From assembly GCA_900316045.1 (NCBI GenBank), contig ONBM01000001.1:1-64000 (forward strand): a stretch of DNA of 64,000 bases, read 5' to 3'. Shown here one piece after another: positions 6,576 to 16,020 of the stretch (within the stretch, counting starts at the first letter, position 1; the number at the start of each line of letters is the position of its first letter). A program made the translations under genes and the position numbers. The stretch is from an uncultured Bacteroidales bacterium. Its GTDB lineage: Bacteria > Bacteroidota > Bacteroidia > Bacteroidales > UBA932. The notes below the pieces were generated by a model. It saw only the letters and a program-made list of their open reading frames with translations, was not told the origin of the DNA and searched no databases.

Positions 6576-9404
6576 TTATTTCAGTTTCGACAGTATTCCA
6601 TCCTTATCGAAAGAGGATACGTCCGCATCTCCAACTTTCGCCAGATAATCTTCGGCCTTCCCTTTGTCTCCCAGTCCTTCATACGCCTTTGCCCTGATGT
6701 AATTTTCTACGTGCATGTCAATCATGTCATCGTAAGGCTTGCCGACCCCTAGATTCTCGTTCCATACCTCGGAATCGTCCACGCATTTGAGTGCTTTCTT
6801 GTAATTCTTGTGGTTGAGGCAGTCTACAGCCAGGCAAAGGTTCGCTTTCCGGAAAGCCATCCTTCCAGCCTGCGCGCCTTCGCTCGGCAGCACGGTAAGC
6901 CTGTTCAAAAGAGCAAGGCTCTCTTTGTATTTTCCTTCATCACAAAGCACGTTCGCATACCTAAGTCCAATCTTGTAATCGTCTTTATCCTTGGCCATGT
7001 ACTTCTTTCCAACAGCCTCGGCATCGCTCAGAAGCCCGGCAGACATATAGTAATTGATGAGAGCGTATCCTGTCCGCCAGCTTTCCTGCGTTTTCTCTGC
7101 TTTCAGCAGGTCAGCCAGTTTTTCCTCGCCAGATTCCAGCAAAGCCCTGCACAGATAGAATGGGGCATATTCAGGATCACCGCAATCTTTCAGCATAGCC
7201 AAAGCCTTTGCCTCGTCTTGGCAAGCCCAATGAATCAGCGCTTCGTAATATTCATTTTTCCAACATGGCTTGACATCCTGCGCCCATCTCAGAGATTTAA
7301 GCGTCGAAGGCCTGAATGGGAACACGAATTCAGGAGAGCCCTCCTGCGCCTTCTCCAATGCCGCCAAGGCGGCAGACTCGTCTCCGGCAATATGCTTCAT
7401 GTAAGCCAGCCTGTAATTCGCTATCGGGTAGTCGCTCACGAAGCCAAGGAGCTTTTCTGCTTCCTGGGAGCATCCAATCTGCTCATACCATTCCTCCAGC
7501 TCTAGGATTTCCTCGCGCTTGAACTCGCCGGACAATGACGCAGCGAACTCATCCTCTGAGAAATTCCCAAGCATGTAATTCTCGAACCTTAGACCATGAG
7601 CAAGCGGCAAAGTACGCAGGACGCTGCTTATGACTTGCAAAGCCTTATCTGTCTGTCCCATCTTCCTATATGCAAGGGCCAGGATATTCTTAGCTGAAAG
7701 ATTCTCAGCATTGTATTTCACGCTGCTCAATGCGAATTCCACTGCCTTGGCGTAATCTTTATCCAGCACATACATCTCGGCCAATTTCTCGAAGGCGGCA
7801 GTCCTGAAGCCAGCGTCTCTGGCTGCCACGCTGAAGCCATCTTTGGCATCGGTATTCTTTCCAAGAGCCTGACAGCACAAACCGTAAATGTAGTTTGCCT
7901 TGCCATCATAGGCATTCAGGCTGAGAGAGGTCCGGCAAGATGCGAGCGCATCCTCATAACGGCCAAGCCTGAACAGCAATGAAGCCTGCGCATTCAGGGC
8001 AGGAAGAAAATATTTATCTTTCTGAAGGCATTTTCCCAGATATTCGGCGGCCTTCCCATAATCCTTCTGATTCAGGAACTGCTCGCCCTGGACATACAAA
8101 CCGTAGACAGAGTCCCAGTCAAAATCGTCAGGAATGACTTTCGGCCTGTCAGTAATGTTGTCTTCCGGAATTTCTGAATATACCAAAAGGTCATCTCCGA
8201 TGATCACTTTCAAGCGTCCTTCGGCAGCCACCGAGGATGGGAATGACTTTTCCAGCACTTCAAGCGCTTTGCACTCGAGGGGAATATCCTCCATCTGCCT
8301 GTCTCCATTGAATATTTTCATATGCGCAGACATATTGACTATAGGAGAATACAGCACCTTAATCTGATCATTTTCCCTGATGACGTTTATCGCGCCAACC
8401 CTGCTGGCTTTCACGATTCCTTTAATGTCCTCCACCGGGAACCAGTATTCCGTCCAGCTATCTGTTTCCCCTGGGGCAAAAGACTCGCTGCGGAATGGAG
8501 TGTAAGAGCTGTTCGACTGAGGCTGATTGAACATCCTGCCCGACTGCAGCTCGACATATTGGCCATTGCCATCCGTAAGCAGTTTCTCCCAAATCATTCC
8601 TTGGCGGGAGAGACCCCAAATCCAGATTTTCATCCCTAGCTTAGCCTGATAATCAGACACGTGAGCCGAGCCATATTTGTCATCATGATAGAAGGCACCA
8701 TAGAAGTCGTTATATTTTCCCAGGACATGGTAAGATTTAGCCCCTCCGAAATCATTCTTCTCATACCACGAGATTTCCTTCCCATCCTCGCTCACCGGAT
8801 AAGAGTGGAGGTCTCCGCCATGTCCGATCGCGGAATAATTGTACCACGTGGTCTTCGTAGAGAAATATGCCTTGTCTTTTTCCAGCCTCACTTCGACGAC
8901 CCAGAAAGTACGGGTTACCAACTCATAGGAAGAAAGCCAGCAGCTCACGCTGCCATCAGCATTCTTTGCAGTGCAGTAATCTACAGGCGTGGCAGTGGTG
9001 GGAGCATGGCCGATGATGCCGAAATTGAATTCTATCCCGCCGGATGTCCAAGGTCCGCGCATGGCGATAGACCTGAATTTAACGGCATCATTGCTATAGA
9101 TAAACTGCTTTCCGGATTTTTTATCGATCGCCCCCCAGACCTTACCGCCGATTTCAGGCAGAATGGTCAGCCTGATATATTCATTTTCAAGAGTGACCAC
9201 CGTCCATTCTTTGTCAGCTGCTCTCGCTGAAAAACCATCGAAATGGAAATAAGGATAGATTGATTCCGAAGGGTTTGCCACCGGGTCAGGGTCGGAGAAT
9301 GGATATGTCTTCATCTTCTGCAGACTCTGGGAAATCGTCGCTTCCTGAGCAGACAGCGGCAGCGATGCCAAGATAGACAAAATTGCAATTAAGGCTTTTT
9401 TCAT
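6576..9404 (-). CDS. DUF5107 and TPR-repeat secreted protein
   Basis: A 942-residue exported protein starting MKKALIAILSILASLPLSAQ, a clear signal peptide. The N-terminal third (to about residue 330) is the beta-sandwich DUF5107 domain, rich in W, Y and G (SGGIEFNFGIIGHAPTT, GKYNDFYGAFYHDDKYG) and related to carbohydrate-active folds. The rest is a long array of TPR-like helix pairs from about residue 440 (ALNAQASLLFRLGRYEDAL and similar). The family is common in Bacteroidota and usually linked to glycan use; its activity is not established here. The upstream ATG at 9428 would put eight residues before the signal peptide, so 9404 is preferred. First gene of its operon. Confidence 0.85.
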   Translation of the reverse strand: MKKALIAILSILASLPLSAQEATISQSLQKMKTYPFSDPDPVANPSESIYPYFHFDGFSARAADKEWTVVTLENEYIRLTILPEIGGKVWGAIDKKSGKQFIYSNDAVKFRSIAMRGPWTSGGIEFNFGIIGHAPTTATPVDYCTAKNADGSVSCWLSSYELVTRTFWVVEVRLEKDKAYFSTKTTWYNYSAIGHGGDLHSYPVSEDGKEISWYEKNDFGGAKSYHVLGKYNDFYGAFYHDDKYGSAHVSDYQAKLGMKIWIWGLSRQGMIWEKLLTDGNGQYVELQSGRMFNQPQSNSSYTPFRSESFAPGETDSWTEYWFPVEDIKGIVKASRVGAINVIRENDQIKVLYSPIVNMSAHMKIFNGDRQMEDIPLECKALEVLEKSFPSSVAAEGRLKVIIGDDLLVYSEIPEDNITDRPKVIPDDFDWDSVYGLYVQGEQFLNQKDYGKAAEYLGKCLQKDKYFLPALNAQASLLFRLGRYEDALASCRTSLSLNAYDGKANYIYGLCCQALGKNTDAKDGFSVAARDAGFRTAAFEKLAEMYVLDKDYAKAVEFALSSVKYNAENLSAKNILALAYRKMGQTDKALQVISSVLRTLPLAHGLRFENYMLGNFSEDEFAASLSGEFKREEILELEEWYEQIGCSQEAEKLLGFVSDYPIANYRLAYMKHIAGDESAALAALEKAQEGSPEFVFPFRPSTLKSLRWAQDVKPCWKNEYYEALIHWACQDEAKALAMLKDCGDPEYAPFYLCRALLESGEEKLADLLKAEKTQESWRTGYALINYYMSAGLLSDAEAVGKKYMAKDKDDYKIGLRYANVLCDEGKYKESLALLNRLTVLPSEGAQAGRMAFRKANLCLAVDCLNHKNYKKALKCVDDSEVWNENLGVGKPYDDMIDMHVENYIRAKAYEGLGDKGKAEDYLAKVGDADVSSFDKDGILSKLK

Positions 9405-9444
9405 ATCAAGATATTTAAAATGTATCATAAAATCATGCGAATTA

Positions 9445-9475
9445 CAAAATTACTCTATTCTGGATGTTTTCCAAG
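9445..9475 (-). promoter_or_regulatory. promoter of the DUF5107 operon
   Basis: On the minus strand CTTG (9475-9472) lies 19 nt before TAATTTTG (9452-9445), close to TTTG-N19-TAnnTTTG. Transcription would start near 9441, giving a leader of about 37 nt. Confidence 0.5.
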
Positions 9476-9487
9476 GGACTAAGGCGT

Positions 9488-9518
9488 AAAAAAACCGGCT
9501 CGCGCTTATGAACCGGCT
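9488..9518 (-). terminator. pgk terminator
   Basis: On the minus strand AGCCGGTT (9518-9511) and AGCCGGTT (9500-9493) look like a direct repeat but pair with each other as RNA through G-U wobbles, giving an 8-bp stem followed by a run of seven U. It lies 48 nt past the pgk stop. Confidence 0.65.
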
Positions 9519-9565
9519 AAATTCTTTTGTCATCCTGACGGAAGCCAGGATCCGGGTCTTCGACC

Positions 9566-10819
9566 TTAGTCGCGGATGGCTGCTATTCCTGGAAGTTCCT
9601 TGCCCTCGATAGCCTCGAGCATTGCGCCGCCGCCTGTGGAAACGTAGCTCACCTTATCGGCGAAGCCCATCTTGGTCACGGCAGCAACTGAATCACCACC
9701 TCCAACCAATGAATATGCTCCATTCTGGGTAGCCTCAGCAACGAATTTGGCGATTTCCTCGGTGCCATGAGCGAAGTTAGGAAGCTCGAACACCCCTACA
9801 GGACCGTTCCAGAGAATGGTCCTGGATTCAAGGATGATCTTCTTCCAATTCTCCAGGGAAGCCTCGCTGGCATCCATTCCCTCCCAGCCGTCAGGGATAT
9901 TGAATATGTCAACCGTCTGACGCGGAGTGTCATTGTCGAATGCCTGACCGGCTACTGTTGCAACAGAAAGAGAGATGTTCACACCCTTCTCCTTTGCCTC
10001 TTTGAGGATTTCGAGGGCATCCGGAATCAATTCATCCTCATGGATGGAATTCCCGATCTTGCCGCCTTCGGCCTTGACGAACGTATAGCCCATGCCGCCG
10101 CCGATGATCAGGTTATCAACCTTATCGAGCAGATTCTTCAGCACGCCAAGCTTGCTGGAAACCTTGGAACCACCAATGATGGCCGTGAAAGGACGTTTGG
10201 CATTCTTTAGCACATTGTCTATGGCAGCAATCTCTTTCTCCATGAGATAGCCGAACATCTTGTCGTTCGGGAAATATGCAGCAATAAGCGCCGTTGAGGC
10301 ATGAGCCCTGTGAGCAGTTCCGAAAGCATCATTGATGTAGCAGTCTGCGTAGGAAGCGAGCTTCTTCACGAACTCTTTCTGGCTTTCCTTGACAGCCTTC
10401 TTGGCAGCCGTCTTCTCCTCGTCAGTAGCATCGTCTGCAAGTCCCCTAGGCTTGCCCTCTTCCTCCGCATAGAAACGAAGATTCTCAAGAAGCAGTACCT
10501 CGCCAGGCTTCAAAGCAGCTGCCTGAGCATCGGCCTTCATGCAGTCATCTGCAAACTGCACAGGCACACCGAGGCACTCTGATACATGATTCACGATATG
10601 CTTCAATGAAAATTTAGGATCAACCTTCTTAGGACGTCCAAGGTGAGACATTAGAATGAGGGCACCGCCACCGGCGAGCACCTTCTTCAGCGTAGGCATT
10701 GCGGCACGGATTCTGGTATCGTCCGTTATGTTGAAGTTCTCGTCGAGAGGAACGTTGAAATCCACTCTGACGATAGCCTTCTTGCCTGTGAAATCATAAG
10801 TGTCAATGTGCTGTTGCAT
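9566..10819 (-). CDS. pgk: phosphoglycerate kinase
   Basis: Catalyses 1,3-bisphosphoglycerate + ADP to 3-phosphoglycerate + ATP in glycolysis. Family features: the N-terminal [11 protein letters not shown] substrate loop, [20 protein letters not shown], the hinge region [14 protein letters not shown] and the C-terminal nucleotide-binding [13 protein letters not shown] with STGGGAMLE. At 417 residues it is full length. It is a single-gene unit with its own promoter (TATCTTTG, 10859-10866) and terminator (9488-9518). Confidence 0.98.
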   Translation of the reverse strand: MQQHIDTYDFTGKKAIVRVDFNVPLDENFNITDDTRIRAAMPTLKKVLAGGGALILMSHLGRPKKVDPKFSLKHIVNHVSECLGVPVQFADDCMKADAQAAALKPGEVLLLENLRFYAEEEGKPRGLADDATDEEKTAAKKAVKESQKEFVKKLASYADCYINDAFGTAHRAHASTALIAAYFPNDKMFGYLMEKEIAAIDNVLKNAKRPFTAIIGGSKVSSKLGVLKNLLDKVDNLIIGGGMGYTFVKAEGGKIGNSIHEDELIPDALEILKEAKEKGVNISLSVATVAGQAFDNDTPRQTVDIFNIPDGWEGMDASEASLENWKKIILESRTILWNGPVGVFELPNFAHGTEEIAKFVAEATQNGAYSLVGGGDSVAAVTKMGFADKVSYVSTGGGAMLEAIEGKELPGIAAIRD

Positions 10820-10858
10820 AATAAAATAAATAAATTGTTATTGTCTCTTTTTGCCACG

Positions 10859-10866
10859 CAAAGATA
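10859..10866 (-). promoter_or_regulatory. -7 box of pgk
   Basis: TATCTTTG on the minus strand, about 40 nt upstream of the pgk ATG. No clear -33 TTTG at the usual distance. Confidence 0.45.
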
Positions 10867-10931
10867 GTAAAAGATAAGAAATATTTTACTTATTGGAAGC
10901 ACTTACAACGTTAAAATACAAACTTTTAGTA

Positions 10932-10939
10932 TATCTTTG
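10932..10939 (+). promoter_or_regulatory. -7 box of the RlmI-like methyltransferase gene
   Basis: TATCTTTG ends 4 nt before the ATG at 10944, so the transcript should begin at or next to the start codon. It also argues against the upstream in-frame ATG at 10893, which would lie before the promoter. Confidence 0.5.
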
Positions 10940-10943
10940 CGGC

Positions 10944-11870
10944 ATGGCAGCAGAATTTCCGTCGAAAAATTGGAAAGATTACGAGCTTCTCGACTCTGGA
11001 CGAGGCGAGAAGCTGGAGCGTTTCGGCAAATATATCCTATCCCGTCCCGAACCCAAAGCCCTTTGGGACAAGCAGATGGGCGAAGAAGAATGGAAGAGGA
11101 TGGCGCACACGGCCTTCTTCCCTGGCGCCGGCTTCGGCAAGGCTGGGAAAGAGGACAGCGGCACCTGGAACAGGATCAAGGACATGCCGGACCAATGGTG
11201 GATCGGATATGCCTCTGAAGGGGGACCTCGCTTCAACCTAAGGCTCGGCCTCACTGCGTTCAAGCACGTCGGCGTCTTCCCAGAACAGGCATCTAACTGG
11301 GAATATATCTATATGCAGACCACCAGAATAGCCGCCAGGAACAAATCACAGAATCTTCCTGCACCTAAAATCCTTAATCTATTCGCCTACACTGGGGCTG
11401 CGTCCCTAGCCGCCAAATGCGCTGGAGCGGATGTAACGCATCTTGATTCTGTGCGGCAGGTTGTCACCTGGGCTCACGAAAACCAAGACAGGAGCGGGCT
11501 GGACGGCATTCGCTGGATAGTCGAGGACGCAATGAAATTCGTAGCAAGGGAAACCCGGCGAGGCAATCTTTACCAAGGCATCATTTTGGATCCACCTGCA
11601 TACGGCCACGGACCTAACGGAGAAAAATGGAAGCTGGACGAATGCCTCTATGACATGATGCTCGGAATCGCCAAGATTCTCTCCCCGAAAGACAGTTTCA
11701 TGGTCCTGAACCTCTATTCGAACGGTTTCTCAGCCATGCTGGGCGAAACCGTAGTCAGGCAGGCATTCCGCCTCACGAAGCAAGACAAAATGCAATCGGG
11801 AGAGCTTGTCCTCAGCGACCGCTTCGGCAAAGCCCTCCCGCTCAGCATATTCGTCAGGCTGGAACGCTAG
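10944..11870 (+). CDS. class I SAM-dependent methyltransferase, RlmI/COG1092-like
   Basis: A 308-residue Rossmann-fold methyltransferase. The SAM-binding motif is LNLFAYTGAASLAA (near residue 140), followed by the acidic ribose contact in THLDSV and the catalytic-region motif ILDPPAYGHG. The family contains 23S rRNA m5C methyltransferases such as RlmI, but the N-terminal PUA domain of RlmI is not evident; the N-terminal 120 residues are a family-specific region (GRGEKLERFGKYILSRP). The exact RNA target is unknown. The start is fixed by the promoter immediately upstream. Its 3' end overlaps the convergent DUF2723 fragment by 4 nt. Confidence 0.85.
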   Translation: MAAEFPSKNWKDYELLDSGRGEKLERFGKYILSRPEPKALWDKQMGEEEWKRMAHTAFFPGAGFGKAGKEDSGTWNRIKDMPDQWWIGYASEGGPRFNLRLGLTAFKHVGVFPEQASNWEYIYMQTTRIAARNKSQNLPAPKILNLFAYTGAASLAAKCAGADVTHLDSVRQVVTWAHENQDRSGLDGIRWIVEDAMKFVARETRRGNLYQGIILDPPAYGHGPNGEKWKLDECLYDMMLGIAKILSPKDSFMVLNLYSNGFSAMLGETVVRQAFRLTKQDKMQSGELVLSDRFGKALPLSIFVRLER

Positions 11871-12535
11871 GAATTTCCTGCCTCTTTCGTTCCTGTCAGC
11901 TGCGAGAGCAGATCATTCAGGCGTTTTTCTATCTTGGCAGCATATTCCTCGTCACCAGACTTCTTCATCGTGTTGGACAGATAGAAGATCATGTTGCAGG
12001 AATATTCAAAATCGTCTTTAGCAACATCATACATGCTCAAATAGAATCTCACCGACTGCATTACCTGATCCGACACCGCATCCGCTAGTTTCCTGGCCTT
12101 CTCATTCTTTCCGATGGAATAATAATCTTCTACCATCTCAATAGGAATGAGAGTATTGGAAGGCCAGCCATAGATGGTATTATCGAATGGATAAGAAGCC
12201 GGGTCGAGCGCCGCCTGGCACATGTCCAGAGCCTCCTCAGCCCTTCCGTTCTCCCCTGCTTTGATGAAAGCATTGGCAGCCGTCGTGAACATATTCCTAA
12301 TCGACATCACGCCTAGATTCGTGTAGATATTCTGATAATCAACGTAATAGTCTTTTCTAGAAGTAGCCGCGAACGAGAATTTGTTCTTCAGGTTGTCATA
12401 CAATTCATCAGTGTCAACGATTCCGGCATCCAGGCTCTTAACGGAGTTCCGGATAGGCACGAACTTATAGGAATAGCCCTCGTACATCAAATAATCCTTG
12501 ATTCCGATGTTCAAGTCTCCTCCATTGTTCAGCAC
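11867..12535 (-). CDS. C-terminal part of a frameshifted DUF2723 membrane protein
   Basis: This 222-residue frame begins inside a conserved DUF2723 segment (NNGGDLNIGIKDYLMYEGYSYKFVPI) and continues with the helical, TPR-like C-terminal domain (AANAFIKAGENGRAEEALDM, KNEKARKLADAVSDQV). It overlaps the preceding frame by 7 nt. Reading back past its ATG stays open and adds VEELFDSSYQWDRPLNV, which resembles the WxRP segment that precedes this region in intact homologues. So the true product should be one protein of about 1,010 residues with the gene at 12529-14928, and this ATG is not a natural start. Confidence 0.7.
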   Translation of the reverse strand: MLNNGGDLNIGIKDYLMYEGYSYKFVPIRNSVKSLDAGIVDTDELYDNLKNKFSFAATSRKDYYVDYQNIYTNLGVMSIRNMFTTAANAFIKAGENGRAEEALDMCQAALDPASYPFDNTIYGWPSNTLIPIEMVEDYYSIGKNEKARKLADAVSDQVMQSVRFYLSMYDVAKDDFEYSCNMIFYLSNTMKKSGDEEYAAKIEKRLNDLLSQLTGTKEAGNS

Positions 12536-14928
12536 ATTGAGAGGGCGGTCCCACTGATATGAAGAGTCAAATAACTCTTCGACGCAGGTATTTCAAGTAC
12601 GATAGAGTCAGGAATCTGTTCGGCAAACTTATCGCTTAATATTCCATATTTCAGGCAGTTCTCTTTATTCACTGGAATGATCATCTTCCTAGATGCCCAG
12701 TAGTCTATTCTTCTGCCATCTTGCAAAGTAAGCTTGGCCTGAGGATGCTTGAACACTTTGATGATGTCTGAGAGCAGGTAGGCTTTCCCGCCGGCATCCT
12801 GGATAGGAATCCAGTCGTTGATGCCGTACAAGTACTGCTCCTGGCCTACCTGAAGATCTAGCCTTGGCGATTCATTGCTGGCGTACTTCATCTGATCTAT
12901 GTACCAGTCGGTGCCAAGAAGGGAGGTATTGCATATCCTCACGTCGGTCCTGAATCCTTCCACCTCCTGAGCATACCAGAGAGGGAAAGTATCGTTATCA
13001 CCATGAGTCACCAGAAGGCCGTCCTTGCCTATTGAATTAAGATAATTCTTGGCAGTCTCCACGGAAGTGTACCTATGGCTTCTATCATGATCGTCCCAGT
13101 TCTCCTCCGCCATCAGCGCAGGCACGAACAGGCAGGCGACAGTCGCAATGGCAGCAACCGCAGTGCCCTTCTTCTCTTTGGTAATCCATGAATATATCGC
13201 GGCGACCGCAAAGCCTACCCAGATGGAGAACGCATAGAATGAACCAGCGTATGCATAATCACGCTCACGCACTTGGTAAGGTGGCTGGTTCAGGTACATC
13301 ACGATTGCAATTCCTGTCATGAAGAATAGCAAGAATGTAAGCCAGCAGCCCCTCCTGTCCTTGTCGAACTGGAACACGAGCCCAAGCAGGCCGAGGAGCA
13401 AAGGCAGGAAGAAATAGTGATTCTTACCCTTGTTGTTCTTCACCCAATCAGGAGCCTGGCTCTGATCCCCAAGACGCATGTCGTCAAGCGGTTTTATGCC
13501 ACTCTCCCAGTTGCCCTTGAAAATATCTTGTGCCGGGGCATGTATGTCATTCTGCCTTCCTACGAAATTCCACATGAAATATCTCCAGTACATCCAGCCA
13601 AGCTGGAAATCGAAGAAGAATTTCATGTTCTGGGCAAAAGTAGGTTTCTTGTAATTGCTTCCCGGCACCGTCTTGCCCTTGCCATCCATGTAGCTTTGAT
13701 AGAACTGAATGTGATTGTTATCATTGCTCCACATCCTAGGAAAGAGCATCTTGCCCGAGGCCTTGTAAATAGCGTTGACCGGACCCTCAACCTTCTTGTA
13801 TTTGCCATCCAGCGGCGCCCAGTAAGTCTTTGAGACCAACTCATAATCGGCACCGAAATACTGGCCGTACAGAAGCGGCTGAGAGCCATATTGCTCACGG
13901 TTCAGGTAGCGCACCAGAGTGAAAGGATTATCTGGCTGGTACTCATTGGTCGGGGTCTTCGCGCAAGAACGGATGACCACGATGCTGAACAAAGAGAACC
14001 CGACGAGGATTGTCGTAAAGCACAGCAGAGCAGTGTTCCAGAATACCTTCCCTTTCTTTAGCGTCTTGAACAATCCCCAGAAGCAAAGCGCCAGAAGAGC
14101 TACCACGAAGAAGGCTGCTCCCGTGTTGTAAGGCAAGCCCAGCCCGTTCACGAACAGCAAATCGAAGTACCCTGCGAATTTAGGCAGGAATGGGATGACG
14201 AAGAAATACATCGCCCCTATCATCACGAACGACAACAGCAACAGCCCGACATATTTCCAGAAACCATATTTTTTGTCCTCTCCATTCTTGTACACGTACA
14301 TGAACACCAGCATAGGGATTGCCAGCAGGTTAAGCACATGCACGCCTATGGAAAGGCCCATCAGGAACGAAATCAGAATGAGCCAGCGGTTAGAGTACCT
14401 GCGGTCCTCTTCCTCGTACCATTTCGTCATGACCCACACCACCATCGCCGTGAACAGCGAAGACATTGCATAAACTTCACCTTCAACCGCAGAGAACCAG
14501 AAAGTATCGGAGAAATTGTAGACTAAGGCACCCACGGCCCCGCTGCCGAAAATGGCAATGGCCTGGCCCAAGGAATATGCCTGCGTGCCATCTTCTTCTT
14601 TCCCAGGCTTAATCAATCGTTTCGCAAAGAAGACGATCGTAAGGTAAAGGAAGAATATCGTCAGCGCCGAACAGAGCGCGCTCATGGAATTCACCATCAC
14701 GGCTGCGTGATCCGCCCCGCCAAGCATGGTGAAGAAGCGAGCAATCAGCTGGAATACAGGGTTCCCAGGCGGGTGTCCGACTTCCAATTTATACGATGAT
14801 GCGATGAATTCTCCGCAGTCCCAGTACGACGCGGTCGGCTCAATGGTGGAAAGATACGTGAATGCAGATATCACGAACACGATAGCTGCCGTCACATGAT
14901 TCCACGTTCTGAATTGTTTGTTATCCAT
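12529..14928 (-). CDS. DUF2723 integral membrane glycosyltransferase-like protein, 5' part before a frameshift
   Basis: The 799-residue product starts MDNKQFRTWNHVTAA and has about twelve membrane helices, a short EPTASYWDCGEF loop after the first helix (D-E pair typical of GT-C-like enzymes) and a C-terminal soluble part. The family is widespread in Bacteroidota and related to protein O-mannosyltransferase folds; the substrate is unknown. The reading frame leaves the family pattern at about 12560-12600 and ends HISGTALSMC, while the missing sequence continues in another frame. Either a real frameshift mutation or an assembly error explains this. The upstream ATG at 15006 is rejected because the promoter at 14947-14954 lies inside that extension. 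Confidence 0.85.
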   Translation of the reverse strand: MDNKQFRTWNHVTAAIVFVISAFTYLSTIEPTASYWDCGEFIASSYKLEVGHPPGNPVFQLIARFFTMLGGADHAAVMVNSMSALCSALTIFFLYLTIVFFAKRLIKPGKEEDGTQAYSLGQAIAIFGSGAVGALVYNFSDTFWFSAVEGEVYAMSSLFTAMVVWVMTKWYEEEDRRYSNRWLILISFLMGLSIGVHVLNLLAIPMLVFMYVYKNGEDKKYGFWKYVGLLLLSFVMIGAMYFFVIPFLPKFAGYFDLLFVNGLGLPYNTGAAFFVVALLALCFWGLFKTLKKGKVFWNTALLCFTTILVGFSLFSIVVIRSCAKTPTNEYQPDNPFTLVRYLNREQYGSQPLLYGQYFGADYELVSKTYWAPLDGKYKKVEGPVNAIYKASGKMLFPRMWSNDNNHIQFYQSYMDGKGKTVPGSNYKKPTFAQNMKFFFDFQLGWMYWRYFMWNFVGRQNDIHAPAQDIFKGNWESGIKPLDDMRLGDQSQAPDWVKNNKGKNHYFFLPLLLGLLGLVFQFDKDRRGCWLTFLLFFMTGIAIVMYLNQPPYQVRERDYAYAGSFYAFSIWVGFAVAAIYSWITKEKKGTAVAAIATVACLFVPALMAEENWDDHDRSHRYTSVETAKNYLNSIGKDGLLVTHGDNDTFPLWYAQEVEGFRTDVRICNTSLLGTDWYIDQMKYASNESPRLDLQVGQEQYLYGINDWIPIQDAGGKAYLLSDIIKVFKHPQAKLTLQDGRRIDYWASRKMIIPVNKENCLKYGILSDKFAEQIPDSIVLEIPASKSYLTLHISGTALSMC

Positions 14929-14946
14929 TTCAATTTTAATAGCAAA

Positions 14947-14978
14947 CAAAGATACAAAAGGTTTCATTATCTTTGCAA
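14947..14978. promoter_or_regulatory. overlapping divergent promoters
   Basis: Minus strand: TTTG (14977-14974) then TATCTTTG (14954-14947), 19 nt apart, drives the DUF2723 gene. Plus strand: TATCTTTG (14968-14975) drives the eIF1-like gene. The minus -33 element overlaps the plus -7 box, so the two promoters should compete for polymerase. Confidence 0.6.
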
Positions 14979-14992
14979 AAACAGGCGCAAAA

Positions 14993-15340
14993 ATGACAGG
15001 CGGCAATAATTGGAAAGAACGACTGGGAGTGGTCTACTCGACTAATCCCAATTATGAATATGAAAACGAACATTCTGCCGAGGAGGCCACTCCTGAGCCT
15101 TCGAAGCAGAAGCTCATCGTCACCATAGACCGCAGGAACCGCGGTGGGAAACAGGTCACCCTCATATCTGGCTTCGTGGGCACTCAGGATGACCTCGCAG
15201 CCTTAGGCAAGACCTTGAAAGTGAAATGCGGCGTTGGCGGCTCAGCCAAAGACGGAGAAATCACAATCCAAGGGGATCAGAGAGACAAAGTGACGGCCCT
15301 TCTAAAAGAAATGGGCTACAACGCCAAGAGAGGCAATTAA
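14993..15340 (+). CDS. SUI1/eIF1-like translation factor (YciH family)
   Basis: A 115-residue protein with the SUI1 domain in its C-terminal part: VTIDRRNRGGKQVTLISGF, then LKVKCGVGGSAKDGEITIQGDQ and a terminal helix. Bacterial members are thought to affect start-codon fidelity. The N-terminal 40 residues are a variable tail. The ATG at 14993 lies about 12 nt after the predicted transcription start; the upstream ATG at 14918 would precede the promoter. Its stop overlaps the DUF4271 start (TAATG). Confidence 0.88.
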   Translation: MTGGNNWKERLGVVYSTNPNYEYENEHSAEEATPEPSKQKLIVTIDRRNRGGKQVTLISGFVGTQDDLAALGKTLKVKCGVGGSAKDGEITIQGDQRDKVTALLKEMGYNAKRGN

Positions 15341-15990
15341 TGAATATGTCAGAGACTTTCAGCGAAGACCCTGTTTTCGCCGCGACCGCAGTCGTCGCGA
15401 CCGTGCTGTTCTTAATATTCTTAGGAACATTCCTACGTCTTATGCCTGCCCTGATGAACGGCGTGATACGGTGGAAAGGTAATTTGGAACTGGAAGATAG
15501 CTTGCAGCTTTCCAAGAGCAGGAATATAATAGCCGCGATACTATATATTCCTTTAGTAATGGTTTTCTACCGTTTCGGAATATTCCGCCCTGCGTTCGCA
15601 GACAATGTCCCAACTCCTTGGCAGTTCCCGCTCGTCGTCGGCATATTCCTATTCTACCTTCTGCTGAGGTTCTTCCTGAACTGGCAGATCGAGCTCCAGA
15701 ACTACTCCAGCAAGACATTCACGGCAGCGAACAATTGCTTCTTCAATTTTGCCATCCTTCTTTTCATCGTGCTTTTCATCGTCGTCATATTAATCAAGCC
15801 TTTCACGGAAGATGACAACGTTACCAGAATAGTGCTGACGATTGTTTTCTTTGCTTCATACGGCTTCCATCTCTACAGGCGAGGCCAGATTTTTGCGTCA
15901 GCTTGCAGACCTTTGACAACAATTTTGTATCTTTGCACCCTTGAAATAATTCCGACCGGAATGATGGTCATCACCACGACTATGCTCTGA
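15340..15990 (+). CDS. DUF4271 six-helix membrane protein
   Basis: A 216-residue integral membrane protein with about six hydrophobic helices (for example AATAVVATVLFLIFLGTFL, IIAAILYIPLVMVFY, LVVGIFLFYLLLRFFL, FFNFAILLFIVLFIVVIL). The name rests on length, topology and the conserved position directly upstream of hemD in Bacteroidota; there is no recognisable enzyme motif. Translation is probably coupled to the eIF1-like gene through the overlapping TAATG. A TATCTTTG box (15928-15935) inside its 3' end may give hemD an internal promoter. Confidence 0.7.
   Translation: MNMSETFSEDPVFAATAVVATVLFLIFLGTFLRLMPALMNGVIRWKGNLELEDSLQLSKSRNIIAAILYIPLVMVFYRFGIFRPAFADNVPTPWQFPLVVGIFLFYLLLRFFLNWQIELQNYSSKTFTAANNCFFNFAILLFIVLFIVVILIKPFTEDDNVTRIVLTIVFFASYGFHLYRRGQIFASACRPLTTILYLCTLEIIPTGMMVITTTML
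15928..15935 (+). promoter_or_regulatory. internal -7 box ahead of hemD
   Basis: TATCTTTG inside the end of the DUF4271 gene, about 85 nt upstream of the hemD start. No clear -33 partner. Confidence 0.35.
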
Positions 15991-16020
15991 CCTCGTTCCG
16001 TCGAAGAACAGGACAGGAAA

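Noticed and set aside
9493-9518. Apparent direct repeat AACCGGCT after pgk
   Set aside because: The two copies pair through G-U wobbles as RNA on the minus strand and are followed by a U-run, so it was called a terminator and not a repeat element.
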